A stretch of 64,000 bases of DNA from Gammaproteobacteria bacterium (GCA_025358295.1 JANYJY010000069.1:62001-126000), one strand, 5' to 3'. Counted from the first letter of the stretch, positions 7,430 to 16,599 are shown. A program made the numbers and translations. Notes: a model not told the origin generated them from the letters alone.

Positions 7430-9205
7430 CTAGACGGCCATGCGCCTGGCTAATTCCGCCGCCAGCGAGTTGGGCCGCGCCCGCTCGATCGGCGCCGCCA
7501 GGCGGGGTATGGCGGGGAGTCCCTCGAGTGCCAGGCGCGCATAATCATAGCCGGCTTGAATCGCACGATCGAAGGCGCGCCAGTTGAGCAGATCCACATT
7601 GGCCAGGGGTGGCTTCATCAGCACATCGGCCCGTTCGCGCTGCATGGCAGCGCTCGACGCGCTGTTGATCATTCCCGAATGCATCAGAATCTGGAATATA
7701 TTGATGCGTCGCTTGTCGCCGCGGCCGAGCGCGAAACGGTCCGCGCCGACATCGCAGCCGATCACGAGACCGGGGGCGTGCGTCTGCATGATGTCCACAG
7801 GCAGATTGTTGATGGCGGCGCCGTCGACCAGCACGTCCTCACCCCGATACACCGGCGGCATGACGCCGGGTATGGCGACCGATGCGCGCAGTGCGTCCGC
7901 GAGACTGCCCTCGCGATGCTCGAGCACGCGGCCGGAGGAAAGGTTGGCGCTGACGCAAAAGTACGGCTGTTTTAAATCCTCGATCAGCACGTCGCCGTAT
8001 TCGCGTTGCAACAGGCGGGCGACCTTGCGGCCTCGGGTCAGCGCCACGAATGGAAAGGTGTAGTCGTTGACGGGGTTGCTGTCGACGAAGCTGCGACGAT
8101 AGCGCATGCTCATTTCCTCGTCGCTCCAGCCGACGGCTACGCCGGCGGCGATAATCGATCCGATGCTCGAGCCGCCGACGAAGTCGATGGGAACGCGCGC
8201 CTCGCGCAGCGCGCGTATGACCCCGAGGTGTGCAAAGCCGCGCGCGCCGCCTCCCGATAGCACCAATCCCACCCCGCGCCGAGTGAGCAGGCGAGCCGTG
8301 CGGGCGAGATCCGCGGCATCGACAATATGGTGGTGCAAGGCAACGGGTGAACCCTTGAGCCAGCGTGTGGCGGCGCCGACTGAGACGCGTTCGTCGTGCA
8401 GCAGAGCCAGTTCGACGCGGGCGCCGCGCGCCAACGCTGCCTCGGCGATGCCGCCGGGCCAAGGTTTGCAATCGGAGTCCGCGGGCGCCGCCAGCAGGAT
8501 GACGTCGGCCTGGCGGCAACACTGGCGCGTCCAGCCCGAGGCGCTCGGATCCGCGACATACACCACATAGTCGTTCATTTCCTCGATGCGGTTGAACCAG
8601 CCGGCCGTGTGGGTGCTGGCACGCGCATCCCACACCAGCTCTGTTCGGCCCGCCCGCGCGAATTCCGCGACCAATCGCGTCGCCAGATTGGCGACGTCGA
8701 GTTCGAAGCTGTTGGGCACAATGGCAAAGACATGGGCACTCTTTTGTTTCGTATCCCGTAGATTGCTGCGCCGCAGGCGACGGGCGCAGAGCCGCGCCAA
8801 CGCCAGAGAGAATCCGGTCGAGCGCGCGGCAACGGCGTCCAGGAGATCGTTCGGCACCAGCAGCAACTCGCTGTCGCGCAGCGCGAACACCGTGGCGCTG
8901 CGCTGTTCACGTAGCAGCCAACCCGCCTCGCCCACCAATTCATTGCGTTCGATCTCGGCGGTTAGATCCACCATCCCCTGGGTTTTGACGCCTAGCCGGC
9001 CGCTGGCGAGCAGATATACTCCGTCGGGCGTGGAGCCTGATTCGAACAGCAAGCTGCCTGCCGGCAATGAGAAATGCACGGCGCCGGCCGCCAGCACCTC
9101 GAGGGTTGCGGAATCTATCTCGGCGAGGTCGGCACAGTCGCGTAGACAGTCGATGGCGCGACGCATTTCGTGCGCAGCGCTCGATTGCTCTTCATCCAGT
9201 GCCAT
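7430..9205 (-). CDS. NTE-type patatin phospholipase with cyclic-nucleotide-binding domain
   Basis: 591 residues. Residues about 25-125 form a cNMP-binding-type beta-roll (SLLFESGSTPDGVYLLASGR, then ELVGEAGWL). A linker domain spans about 155-305. A patatin domain follows: oxyanion GGGARG (318-323), nucleophile GSSIG (Ser347) and Asp461 in DGA. The Ser-Asp dyad is intact, so lysophospholipase/phospholipase activity is likely. The layout is that of bacterial neuropathy-target-esterase-like proteins. No transmembrane helix is obvious. It is transcribed alone, divergent from the next hydrolase gene and ending two bases from the sheath gene. The ligand of the N-terminal domain cannot be inferred. 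Confidence 0.9.
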   Translation of the reverse strand: MALDEEQSSAAHEMRRAIDCLRDCADLAEIDSATLEVLAAGAVHFSLPAGSLLFESGSTPDGVYLLASGRLGVKTQGMVDLTAEIERNELVGEAGWLLREQRSATVFALRDSELLLVPNDLLDAVAARSTGFSLALARLCARRLRRSNLRDTKQKSAHVFAIVPNSFELDVANLATRLVAEFARAGRTELVWDARASTHTAGWFNRIEEMNDYVVYVADPSASGWTRQCCRQADVILLAAPADSDCKPWPGGIAEAALARGARVELALLHDERVSVGAATRWLKGSPVALHHHIVDAADLARTARLLTRRGVGLVLSGGGARGFAHLGVIRALREARVPIDFVGGSSIGSIIAAGVAVGWSDEEMSMRYRRSFVDSNPVNDYTFPFVALTRGRKVARLLQREYGDVLIEDLKQPYFCVSANLSSGRVLEHREGSLADALRASVAIPGVMPPVYRGEDVLVDGAAINNLPVDIMQTHAPGLVIGCDVGADRFALGRGDKRRINIFQILMHSGMINSASSAAMQRERADVLMKPPLANVDLLNWRAFDRAIQAGYDYARLALEGLPAIPRLAAPIERARPNSLAAELARRMAV

Positions 9206-9253
9206 CCGTCAGTTAGCGGCCGGATTCCGACATTTCTTTAGTTTTGAGGGGTT

Positions 9254-9763
9254 ATGACCAGATCTTTCGGCACAGTGGTGTTTTCGCACGGCAAGGAGAG
9301 CGGTCCCTGGGGCTCAAAGATCACCGCCATGGCCGCGATGGTGCGTGAATTGGGGCCGGCGGTGGAGTCGGTGGATTACCGGGGCTTGGACGACCCGTCC
9401 GACCGGGTCCGCAAGCTCATCGGCATGGGCACGGAACTGAAGGAGCCCATGGTGCTGGTAGGGTCGAGTATGGGCGGCCATGTCTCAGGAGCGGCCGCGG
9501 CGGTGTTGCGGCCGCGCGGCATGTTCCTGCTGGCGCCGGCCTTCTATATGGCGGGCTACGAGCAGTACACGCCGCAGGATGTCACCTGCCCGACAGCCAT
9601 CGTGCATGGCTGGCATGACGATATCGTGCCGGTGGAGAACAGCATCCGCTGGGCGCGCGAACACCAGGCTGCATTACACCTGCTTAACTCAGACCATCGG
9701 TTGGAGGATCAGATCGAGGCGATCTGTTCGCTGCTGCGGGATTTCTTGACCGCCCTCGGCTAG
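9254..9763 (+). CDS. Small alpha/beta hydrolase
   Basis: 169 residues. The nucleophile elbow GSSMG carries Ser72; the likely acid is Asp122 or Asp123 in GWHDDIVP; His148 in NSDHRLED completes the triad. An N-terminal SHGKESGPWG stretch resembles compact serine hydrolases of the YqiA/dienelactone-hydrolase type. There is no signal peptide, so it should be cytosolic. The natural substrate is unknown. It starts 48 bases from the divergent patatin gene; a shared control region is possible but no operator was recognised. Confidence 0.85.
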   Translation: MTRSFGTVVFSHGKESGPWGSKITAMAAMVRELGPAVESVDYRGLDDPSDRVRKLIGMGTELKEPMVLVGSSMGGHVSGAAAAVLRPRGMFLLAPAFYMAGYEQYTPQDVTCPTAIVHGWHDDIVPVENSIRWAREHQAALHLLNSDHRLEDQIEAICSLLRDFLTALG

Positions 9764-9767
9764 GGCG

Positions 9768-10631
9768 TCAATGCGCTGCCGGTCCCGCCGTGGGCAAGGT
9801 TACTTGCGCCTGCGCCAGTTCGCGCAGGCTCTCTCCCAGTTGTTCGCCGCAACGCATGCCCATGGCGTCGAAACCCGCTCCGAGGGCGGCAATATTCGCG
9901 GCGACATAACGTTTGCCGGGTTGGGATTCCAAGAAGGTCAACAAGTGCTTTAAATCGGCGTCGCTCATGTCGCGATAGCTATAGGCTAGGTAGCGGCGCA
10001 GCGGCAGGCGCATGCTCTGTTCCATTCCCGCGCGGCTGGCTTCTCCGGATTTGCGCGCGTTTTCCGCAATGGCCGCCGAATCCCGGCCGGATCCGACCGC
10101 TGTTCCGACCGCCACGGCCTGACCCATGCTGATGAAAATTTGCACCGTGGACTCGGTGGATTGCTGGGCTGATGCCAATTTCTCGTAGAGCGCATCACGC
10201 TGCGGCGTCGATGGGGTGGTGATCTCGCCGTTCATGATTTTATCGATGGTGGCTTCCTCGAGCTTGGCGGTCGCCAAGTCGGCAGCTACCATGCGGCGAC
10301 CCAGATCGCTGGCCAGAAATGCTGCGGCTTTCTTCACCGTCGGGGGGTCGAGGTTGGCCGCCAGTGCGCTCAACGCCGGCGCCTCGAACACGTCGATACG
10401 AAATCCACGTTTGGCCGCGGCCGTCACGAGTTCGAGCTGCTGGTCGGTGAGTTTTACCGCGGGATCGGCGCTGAAAAGATGCCGTATGTGACCTGGCATC
10501 GATACCAGCGAGGCGCGCACTTGTTCGCGAATTTCCGCATCTTGATAGATTTTTGCCGCGGTCTCGATGTCGACCGGCTGTGCGGCAAAGCTGGCGGCGG
10601 CCAAAAGCATCAGCAAGACAAAACGAGACAT
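9768..10631 (-). CDS. Exported protein with DUF2059-like C-terminal region
   Basis: 287 residues from ATG 10631, preceded by GGAG nine bases upstream; earlier in-frame starts give a non-hydrophobic N-terminus and are unlikely. The N-terminus is a signal peptide (MSRFVLLMLLAAASFA, cleavage near residue 16). The rest is mainly alpha-helical. Two similar halves can be made out, each with a pattern of aspartate-rich turn, helix and FLxS (KAAAFLASDLGRRMVAA and HLLTFLESQPGKRYVAAN), which resembles the DUF2059 fold. It is probably periplasmic; function unknown. It lies convergent to the hydrolase gene, four bases apart. Confidence 0.72.
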   Translation of the reverse strand: MSRFVLLMLLAAASFAAQPVDIETAAKIYQDAEIREQVRASLVSMPGHIRHLFSADPAVKLTDQQLELVTAAAKRGFRIDVFEAPALSALAANLDPPTVKKAAAFLASDLGRRMVAADLATAKLEEATIDKIMNGEITTPSTPQRDALYEKLASAQQSTESTVQIFISMGQAVAVGTAVGSGRDSAAIAENARKSGEASRAGMEQSMRLPLRRYLAYSYRDMSDADLKHLLTFLESQPGKRYVAANIAALGAGFDAMGMRCGEQLGESLRELAQAQVTLPTAGPAAH

Positions 10632-10709
10632 GCATGAACTCCGAGTGACTACGCCTGCGGAAGGATTGTACACTCCGGGGTTACAGCCGCCGGCGGTTCC
10701 GAGGTGCAC

Positions 10710-10916
10710 ATGAGCTTGCTGAAAGTTTCGACATTGTCACTATCGGTTTTGTTCATATTGAGTTGTTCCGACCCGCCGCCGCCCAAGAAAACCGTCTTCG
10801 ATCCGCTGACCCATCAACTCGACCGTGCTCGCGACGTGCAGAATACTGTCGACGCGAACTCGGCCGCGACGCGCAAGGCGGTGGATGCTCAAGAGCGCGG
10901 CGACTCGAACCCATAA
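10710..10916 (+). CDS. Small putative lipoprotein upstream of plsB
   Basis: 68 residues from ATG 10710 (an in-frame GTG at 10704 is also possible). The N-terminus is a lipoprotein signal, with VLFILSC placing the lipidated Cys at 19, followed by DPPPPKK and a short polar helix. No family is recognised. It is encoded 13 bases upstream of plsB and may share its transcript. Single small lipoproteins of this type are common and functionally uncharacterised. Confidence 0.7.
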   Translation: MSLLKVSTLSLSVLFILSCSDPPPPKKTVFDPLTHQLDRARDVQNTVDANSAATRKAVDAQERGDSNP

Positions 10917-10929
10917 GTTCAGCGAGAAC

Positions 10930-13398
10930 ATGAATCCTGTGGGTGGCCTGAGCCGGGCGTGGCATTGGAGTGTCCGCAAGACTTTGAGCCAATGGGTGCG
11001 GGTGACCATAAAACCCGACGATGCGGCGGCCGCGATTGCGGCGCGGCCGCGGCCCGTCTGCTATGTATTGGAGCGCGAGAGCGAAGCGGATCTTGCGGTC
11101 TTGAGCATGGTGTGCGCCAAGCTGGGCCTGCCGCGGCCCGAGCGGCGTCTGCTCATCGGCGAGCGGCGCGCCGGCAAGGCTCACTTCGAACTCATACGGC
11201 CGGCGGGACTTTTCACCACGCGCACCGCCGTGCGTGCCCCACGCTACCTGGTGCAAATAGTCGCCGCCGCAGCCGTCCATCCACAATTCGATGTCGATTT
11301 TCTGCCCGTCGCCATTTTCTGGGGCCGTGCGCCGCATAAGGAAGCCCGCCTTTGGCGTCTGATGTTCGCCGAGAATTGGGTATTGGTCGGACGATTCCGC
11401 AAGTTCCTGAGCGTGCTGGTCAACGGCCGCAATACCCTGGTGGATTTCGGTGAACCGGTGCGCCTGCGCGATGCCTTGCAGGATGGAATGACCGAGCAGC
11501 GCAGTGTGCGTTGGATACAGCGGACGCTGCGCAGCAACCTGCGTGCGCAACGGGCCTCGACCATAGGGCCCGATCTGTCGCACCGCCGCACCATGGTCAC
11601 TCAGCTGCTGAAGACGGCCGACGTGCGCAATGCCGTGCGCCGCGAAATGCAGGTGCGCGGCATATCGCGCCGCGCTGCGCTGCTCATCGCGCGCAAGCAG
11701 GCCGTGGAAATCGCCGCCAATTATTCCCAATCCTTTGTGCGCTTCATGTCCGCGGTGCTGGGGTGGCTGTGGAATCGCCTGTTCGACGGCGTGGATTTCG
11801 AGCACGTCGAGAAGCTGAGCGAAATCGGCGACCGCGCGGAGATCATTTACGTTCCCTGCCATCGCAGTCACATGGATTATCTTTTGCTTTCCTACGTGAT
11901 TTACCGCAAGGGTTTCGCGGTTGCGCACGTGGCCGGCGGCATCAATCTCAATCTGCCGATCATCGGCCGGTTTCTGCGCAAAGGCGGCGCGTTTTTTATG
12001 CGCCGCAGCTTCAAGGGTGACGTCCTGTATGCGGCGGTGTTCGCAAAATATATGGGTTTCATGATGGCGCGGGGCCATCCGCTGGAATATTTCATCGAAG
12101 GGGGCCGCAGCCGCACGGGCCGCCTGCTCGCGCCGCGCACCGGCATGTTGTCGATGACGGTGCGGGCATACCTGCGCGACCCGAAGCGGCCCGTGGTGTT
12201 CATGCCGGTGTACTTCGGCTACGAACGCATCGTCGAGGGTCGTACCTACATCGGCGAGCTGTCGGGCGCGCCCAAGCAAAAAGAAAGCGTGCTCGGTCTG
12301 CTCAAGGCGGTCGTCTCGGTATTGCGCAGCAAGCTGGGCAAGGTGCATGTCAACCTGGGCCAGCCCATTTCTCTCGACGATCTGCTCGCTCGGCACCATC
12401 CGGCATGGCGCAGCGCCGCAGCCGAGACGCCCGAATCACGGCCGCCGTGGATCAATCAGGCCGTCGCCGACCTTGCCAGACGGATCAATGTCGAGATCAA
12501 TGCGGCGGCTGCAGTCACGCCGATCAATCTCGTGGCGATGGCGCTGCTCGCGACCCCGCGCCAGGCATTGCCGGAGCTTGACCTGAAGAGTCAGGTGGAG
12601 CTGTATCAGCAGATGCTGCGCGATGCTCCCTATGGCCCGCTGGTGACTGTGACCGCGGACAGCGGTGCGCAGATGATTCACTACGCCGAAGCCTTCGGAA
12701 TGCTGGAAAGACAAAAACATGAGCTTGGCGACATCATGCGCATGAATGCCGAAAATGCCGTGTTGGCCACGTATTATCGGAACAATATCCTGCATCTATT
12801 CGCCATGCCCTCGCTGCTGGCCTGCGGCTTTGACGGCAACGCCGCGATGCGCACCGCCGACATCCATCGCCTGGTGGGACGCGTCTATCCCTACATCGCG
12901 GCCGAGCTGTACCTGCGCTGGGATGAAGAATCCGTGGCTGCGGTCCTGGATTCATTGCTCGACACTTTCACGCGGCTCAAGCTGCTCGAGACCAATGCGG
13001 ACCGCAGTGTGTGGCGGCGCCCGGCATCGACGTCGATCGAAGCCATCCGCCTATCGCTATTGGCCCAGGCGACCATTCAAACCGTAGAAAGGTACTATCT
13101 GGTCATTGCGCTGTTGCTGCAGGCCGGCAGCGGCACCATCACCCAGGATGCGCTGGAGCAGCGTTGCCATCTCATGGCGCAGCGCATTTCGATGCTGTAC
13201 GCGTTGAATTCCCCGGAATTCTTCGACAAGAGCCTGTTCCGCAATTTCATCGATCTGCTGCGGCAGCGAGACGCGGTTCAAGTGTCCACGGAAGGCCGGC
13301 TTTGCTTCGACGGACCGCTGCTGGAAGTCGCCGCGGATGCCCAGCTGGTGCTGTCAGAGCAAATCCGGCACAGCATATTGCAAGTGACGCTCGCTTAG
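10930..13398 (+). CDS. plsB: Glycerol-3-phosphate O-acyltransferase PlsB
   Basis: 822 residues from ATG 10930 (E. coli PlsB is 807). The upstream in-frame extension runs through the small lipoprotein gene and is rejected. Acyltransferase block I is HRSHMD at 311-316 (HX4D catalytic pair). Block II is GGAFFMRRSF, block III is EGGRSRTG at 390-397, and the block IV region has FMPVYFGYERI. PlsB transfers a fatty acyl group from acyl-ACP or acyl-CoA to position 1 of sn-glycerol-3-phosphate at the inner membrane, the first step of phospholipid synthesis. The long N- and C-terminal regions match gammaproteobacterial PlsB rather than the shorter PlsY. Confidence 0.96.
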   Translation: MNPVGGLSRAWHWSVRKTLSQWVRVTIKPDDAAAAIAARPRPVCYVLERESEADLAVLSMVCAKLGLPRPERRLLIGERRAGKAHFELIRPAGLFTTRTAVRAPRYLVQIVAAAAVHPQFDVDFLPVAIFWGRAPHKEARLWRLMFAENWVLVGRFRKFLSVLVNGRNTLVDFGEPVRLRDALQDGMTEQRSVRWIQRTLRSNLRAQRASTIGPDLSHRRTMVTQLLKTADVRNAVRREMQVRGISRRAALLIARKQAVEIAANYSQSFVRFMSAVLGWLWNRLFDGVDFEHVEKLSEIGDRAEIIYVPCHRSHMDYLLLSYVIYRKGFAVAHVAGGINLNLPIIGRFLRKGGAFFMRRSFKGDVLYAAVFAKYMGFMMARGHPLEYFIEGGRSRTGRLLAPRTGMLSMTVRAYLRDPKRPVVFMPVYFGYERIVEGRTYIGELSGAPKQKESVLGLLKAVVSVLRSKLGKVHVNLGQPISLDDLLARHHPAWRSAAAETPESRPPWINQAVADLARRINVEINAAAAVTPINLVAMALLATPRQALPELDLKSQVELYQQMLRDAPYGPLVTVTADSGAQMIHYAEAFGMLERQKHELGDIMRMNAENAVLATYYRNNILHLFAMPSLLACGFDGNAAMRTADIHRLVGRVYPYIAAELYLRWDEESVAAVLDSLLDTFTRLKLLETNADRSVWRRPASTSIEAIRLSLLAQATIQTVERYYLVIALLLQAGSGTITQDALEQRCHLMAQRISMLYALNSPEFFDKSLFRNFIDLLRQRDAVQVSTEGRLCFDGPLLEVAADAQLVLSEQIRHSILQVTLA

Positions 13399-13405
13399 CG
13401 GCGGC

Positions 13406-13828
13406 CTAATCCCAACTTTGTCCGCCACGCCCGACCTTGGTCGCGCCGCGGCGCTTTTTCGATTCGATACGCCGCTCTTTGGAGCCCTTGGTGGGGCGGG
13501 TCTTCTTGCGGATCTTGGGTTCAACCAGCGCCGCACGTATCAGCGCTTCGAGGCGGTCGAGCGCCGCGCGGCGATTTTGCTCCTGGCTGCGCTCGCTCAT
13601 GGACTTGAACAGAATGCTGCCGTCGTCGACGAGCTTGCTGCCGGCCAGACGCCGCAGGCGGTTGCGCACCGCCGCTCCCAGGCTGCTGTTCAGCGGCAGC
13701 AAGAACCGCAGCTGCGCGGCGCTTGCCACCTTGTTGACGTTCTGTCCTCCCGGCCCGGAGGAGCGAATGAATTTCCATTCCAGTTCCTCGTCGGGAATGA
13801 CGAGGTCCGGGCTGATGATCAGGGCCAC
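13406..13828 (-). CDS. arfB: Ribosome-rescue peptidyl-tRNA hydrolase ArfB (YaeJ)
   Basis: 140 residues from GTG 13828. A single release-factor catalytic domain carries GPGGQNVNK, with GGQ at 27-29, and lacks the stop-codon-recognition domains of RF1/RF2. The C-terminus is a Lys/Arg-rich tail (KKTRPTKGSKERR) that in this family threads into the empty mRNA channel of stalled ribosomes. It releases nascent peptides from ribosomes stuck without a stop codon. The start overlaps the end of the upstream mscS-like gene by ten bases, so it is the last gene of a coupled chain. Confidence 0.94.
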   Translation of the reverse strand: MALIISPDLVIPDEELEWKFIRSSGPGGQNVNKVASAAQLRFLLPLNSSLGAAVRNRLRRLAGSKLVDDGSILFKSMSERSQEQNRRAALDRLEALIRAALVEPKIRKKTRPTKGSKERRIESKKRRGATKVGRGGQSWD

Positions 13829-15129
13829 GGCGTGTTGTTGACCACGATTTCGCGCTGCGCGACCGGAATGGTGATCTTGTGCTCCTTGAACAGCCGCCAG
13901 ATGGCGCGATTGACCTCGGAGCGCACATTGTTCACGCCTTCCTGCGGGTCGGATATCCAGAACCGCAGCTCGAGTTCTATGCCGCTGTCGCTGAAGTGCA
14001 TCAGGCGCGAGACCGGTGCCGGTTCGCGCAGTACGCGGGGTTGTCCTTCACAAGCCGTGAGAAGGATTTGCAACGCGAGTTCCGGATCATCTCGATAACT
14101 CACGCGGATGGGCAATTTGAGGCGAATGCGCGGGTCGGTGTAGCTCCAGTTGATGACGGCATTAGAGATCAACTGTTGATTCGGCACCAGCATTTCCACG
14201 CCGTCGCGGTCGCGCAAGACGACATAGCGGCCGCGCAGTTCCTGCACCCAGCCGAAATTCTCCGTGCTGGTACCGCTTTGGCCCGACAGGCTGATGACGT
14301 CACCGGGCTTGATGGATCTGTCCATGAGTAACACGAAGCCGCTGACGAAATTCGCTGCGATGGATTGCAGGCCGAAACCCAGCCCCAAGCCGATGGCGCC
14401 GGTCAGCACCGTCAATGCGGTCAGATCGACACCGGCGGCATTCAAGCCCATCAGCATGGACAGGCCGATCAGAAATGCATTGGCGAATTTGGCGATGCCG
14501 ATGCGCGTCGAGGGAGCGAGGTTGCTGAGTTTCTTTAGGCGCCGCTCTACCCATCGGCTGATCCAGGCCGCGACCAGCACGAACAAGGTCAGCGTGAACA
14601 GCAGCTTCACCACCGACCACACCGTGATGCGGCTCTTGCCCGCAGCCACGCCGATGCTGTCCAAGGTCTCGATGATGGGGTCGAGCCAGCCCAGATATTG
14701 AGCAGCGATCGCGAGCCATATGAACAGCGTGACGCGAATTTCCCAGTGCTGCATCCAGGATTTGTTGCCGAGGCTTGCGGTGAACAACAGAACCATGATG
14801 CGCACCACCACATAGGCGGCGATCAGGTGCGATGCGGCGTCCAGCACCGACACGTCGAATTGCGCCGCGTGCATGAGATTGCGGGCCACGACCACCAACC
14901 CCAGCGCGAGGATGGCCGGTGAGGCAACGACCGTGCCTTCGGAGGCAAAATAACTCCAGGTCAATGCGGTGGGCGTTTTGAGCTTGCGCAGCCGAAAGCG
15001 GTTGCGGAGCGCCGCGCCGACGAACCAGCCTGCCAGCAAGCACAGGGCGACCGCGCCGATCTCGGCCAACACGTTGCGGGTCGATAAAATATCGAAGAAG
15101 GCGCCAATACGCTGCAGAAATTCGGTCAT
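13819..15129 (-). CDS. MscS-family mechanosensitive ion channel
   Basis: 436 residues. Several transmembrane helices lie in the first 270 residues. The pore-lining TM3 region is about 225-290 (VLTGAIGLGLGFGLQSIAAN), and the beta domain follows with MDRSIKPGDVISL and FGWVQELRGRYVVLRDRDG. The C-terminal alpha/beta domain has EPAPVSRLMHFSDSGIELE. Such channels open under membrane tension and release solutes during hypo-osmotic shock. It is longer than E. coli MscS (286) and closer to the YbdG/YnaI-sized group with extra N-terminal helices. Its ATG overlaps the stop of the DUF465 gene. Confidence 0.93.
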   Translation of the reverse strand: MTEFLQRIGAFFDILSTRNVLAEIGAVALCLLAGWFVGAALRNRFRLRKLKTPTALTWSYFASEGTVVASPAILALGLVVVARNLMHAAQFDVSVLDAASHLIAAYVVVRIMVLLFTASLGNKSWMQHWEIRVTLFIWLAIAAQYLGWLDPIIETLDSIGVAAGKSRITVWSVVKLLFTLTLFVLVAAWISRWVERRLKKLSNLAPSTRIGIAKFANAFLIGLSMLMGLNAAGVDLTALTVLTGAIGLGLGFGLQSIAANFVSGFVLLMDRSIKPGDVISLSGQSGTSTENFGWVQELRGRYVVLRDRDGVEMLVPNQQLISNAVINWSYTDPRIRLKLPIRVSYRDDPELALQILLTACEGQPRVLREPAPVSRLMHFSDSGIELELRFWISDPQEGVNNVRSEVNRAIWRLFKEHKITIPVAQREIVVNNTPWP

Positions 15130-15350
15130 GCGTTGAGATCCGGAATGAGCTGGCTTTCTAAGCGCGCGATTTGATCCTTGAGCAGGAGCTTGCGCCGTTT
15201 CAGGCGCTTCATTTGCAATTCATCGACTTTGAAGTCCATGGCGAGGCGCGAAATGATGTCGTCCAAGTCGCGGTGCTCGATGCGCAGCGTTCGCAGGCGC
15301 TCGATGTTTTTGAATAGATCGGTATTGACGTTGCTTTCTTCGTCACTCAC
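15126..15350 (-). CDS. DUF465 (YdcH-type) small coiled-coil protein
   Basis: 74 residues, almost entirely charged helix. The C-terminal half matches DUF465: FKVDELQMKRLKRRKLLLKD, then QIARLESQLIPDL. YdcH/SlyX-like proteins of this size are predicted coiled-coil dimers without known activity. Both ends overlap neighbours by ATGA: its start overlaps the PHP phosphoesterase stop, and its stop overlaps the mscS-like start. Translation is therefore probably coupled along the whole chain. Confidence 0.88.
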   Translation of the reverse strand: MSDEESNVNTDLFKNIERLRTLRIEHRDLDDIISRLAMDFKVDELQMKRLKRRKLLLKDQIARLESQLIPDLNA

Positions 15351-16192
15351 GGCGCCGTTGCTTCTTTAAAATAGCTGCGCCACACCGGGGTGACGCAATC
15401 AGGTAGCTTAAGGGAGCGGCCCAGGGGATTCCAAGTATGTTCCGGATTATGAAAATCCGAACCCACCGATCCCATCAGGCCGTACTTCACCGCGAGCGTC
15501 GCAACGGCCTCGACGTGTTGTGCGCCGTTGCCGCCGGTTACGACCTCCAGGGCAGCGCCTCCCGCGGCAACGAAATCCGCCAGCAACTGACGCCGGGCGC
15601 CCGGCGATAGAGTGTAGCGCGCCGGATGCGCGAGCGCGGCCACGCCGCCCGCGGCGCGAATCCAGCCCACGACCTTATCGAGGGGCGGCCATTCCGCCGC
15701 GACGTTGGCACGCTTGCCGGCGCCCAAATACTTGCGAAACGCTTCGTCGGTGCGTTTGACATGTCCGCCGGCCACCATGGCATCGGCCAGGTGCGTGCGA
15801 GTCGGCAGGCCGGGATGCGCCTCCACCACCGCGAGCAGCTCCGCGCCCGGAAGGCCGAGTTTCCCCAGGCGCGCGCACATCGTGCGCATTCGGTCGCGCC
15901 GCCGTTCGGCCTGGGAATCGAGCGCATCCAGCAGGGGTGCGGCGGCAGGGTCGATCCACAGTCCGAGCACATGAATGGCCTGGGCACGCCACGAAGCTGA
16001 GATTTCCACCCCCGGGACGAGGCTCATGCCGTGCCCGGCGGCGCACCGCTGTGCCTCAGCAAGCCCTGCCACCGTATCGTGGTCGGTGAGCGCCAATACC
16101 TCAATTCCCGCCGCAGCCGCCCTGGTCACCAATTCGGTGGGTGTCAACGATCCGTCCGAGCGGTTCGAATGGGTGTGCAAATCAATATTCAC
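15347..16192 (-). CDS. PHP-domain phosphoesterase (RNase AM / YciV-like)
   Basis: 281 residues from GTG 16192, which overlaps the TGA of the DUF3301 gene (GTGA); this and the N-terminus (M)NIDLHTHS fix the start. PHP metal-site motifs are DLHTHS (4-9), LTDHDT, PGVEIS, HPARY and GSDFHNPEH. Members of the RnaseAM/YciV group cleave 3',5'-nucleoside bisphosphates and trim 5' ends of short RNAs and rRNA; that activity is the best guess here. Cytosolic, metal-dependent. It is the second gene of a tightly overlapping operon. Confidence 0.92.
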   Translation of the reverse strand: MNIDLHTHSNRSDGSLTPTELVTRAAAAGIEVLALTDHDTVAGLAEAQRCAAGHGMSLVPGVEISASWRAQAIHVLGLWIDPAAAPLLDALDSQAERRRDRMRTMCARLGKLGLPGAELLAVVEAHPGLPTRTHLADAMVAGGHVKRTDEAFRKYLGAGKRANVAAEWPPLDKVVGWIRAAGGVAALAHPARYTLSPGARRQLLADFVAAGGAALEVVTGGNGAQHVEAVATLAVKYGLMGSVGSDFHNPEHTWNPLGRSLKLPDCVTPVWRSYFKEATAP

Positions 16193-16509
16193 GAGGGGCT
16201 GCCCGCAAGCCCGACGGCTTCCAGCTGCGAGCCCGCCAGGACGATAAACCCCTGTGCGCGCTCGAACCCATCGCTGGTGTAGTCGAAGGTATAGGTGCGC
16301 AACAGGCGCCGCTTGCCGCGGGCGTTGCGTGCCAGGCGGTAGCCCGCGAACGCGACCGTGCCGTCCAGGAATTGGACCACGGCGCGCGAACAAGTGTCCT
16401 TGGCGATGCGATTCGCGGCCGCGCGCGCGTCCAACGAGACCTGCCAGATCTTATAGCCCCCCGCCAAGGCGCCGGCGGCGAAAACCAGCAGCAGAAGGTC
16501 ATCGGTCAT
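16189..16509 (-). CDS. DUF3301 single-pass membrane protein
   Basis: 106 residues from ATG 16509. It starts with a transmembrane segment (MTDDLLLLVFAAGALAGGY). The soluble part has the DUF3301 pattern: CSRAVVQFLDGTVAFAGYRL, RGKRRLLRTYTFDYTSDG, then a beta-strand with FIVLAGSQLEAVGL. It is small and inner-membrane anchored with a cytosolic domain; function unknown. It is the first gene of the overlapping chain DUF3301-PHP-DUF465-mscS-arfB; its stop overlaps the PHP start. Confidence 0.85.
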   Translation of the reverse strand: MTDDLLLLVFAAGALAGGYKIWQVSLDARAAANRIAKDTCSRAVVQFLDGTVAFAGYRLARNARGKRRLLRTYTFDYTSDGFERAQGFIVLAGSQLEAVGLAGSPS

Positions 16510-16599
16510 GCCGTGCAGCTTACCGTACCCCGCACATGCCGCGCCGCCGCATGTTGGGTCCCCTTGGTTTTCCGCGGGTTGAGCCCCATACAGGCTGCT

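Noticed and set aside
10825..10929. Upstream extension of plsB
   Set aside because: It runs through the small lipoprotein gene in another frame, is Arg-rich, and is not needed for PlsB length.
10753..12399. 548-codon open frame antisense to plsB
   Set aside because: It is a shadow of plsB, rich in His/Arg/Gln as expected for reverse-complemented GC-rich codons, and lacks a ribosome binding site or domain.
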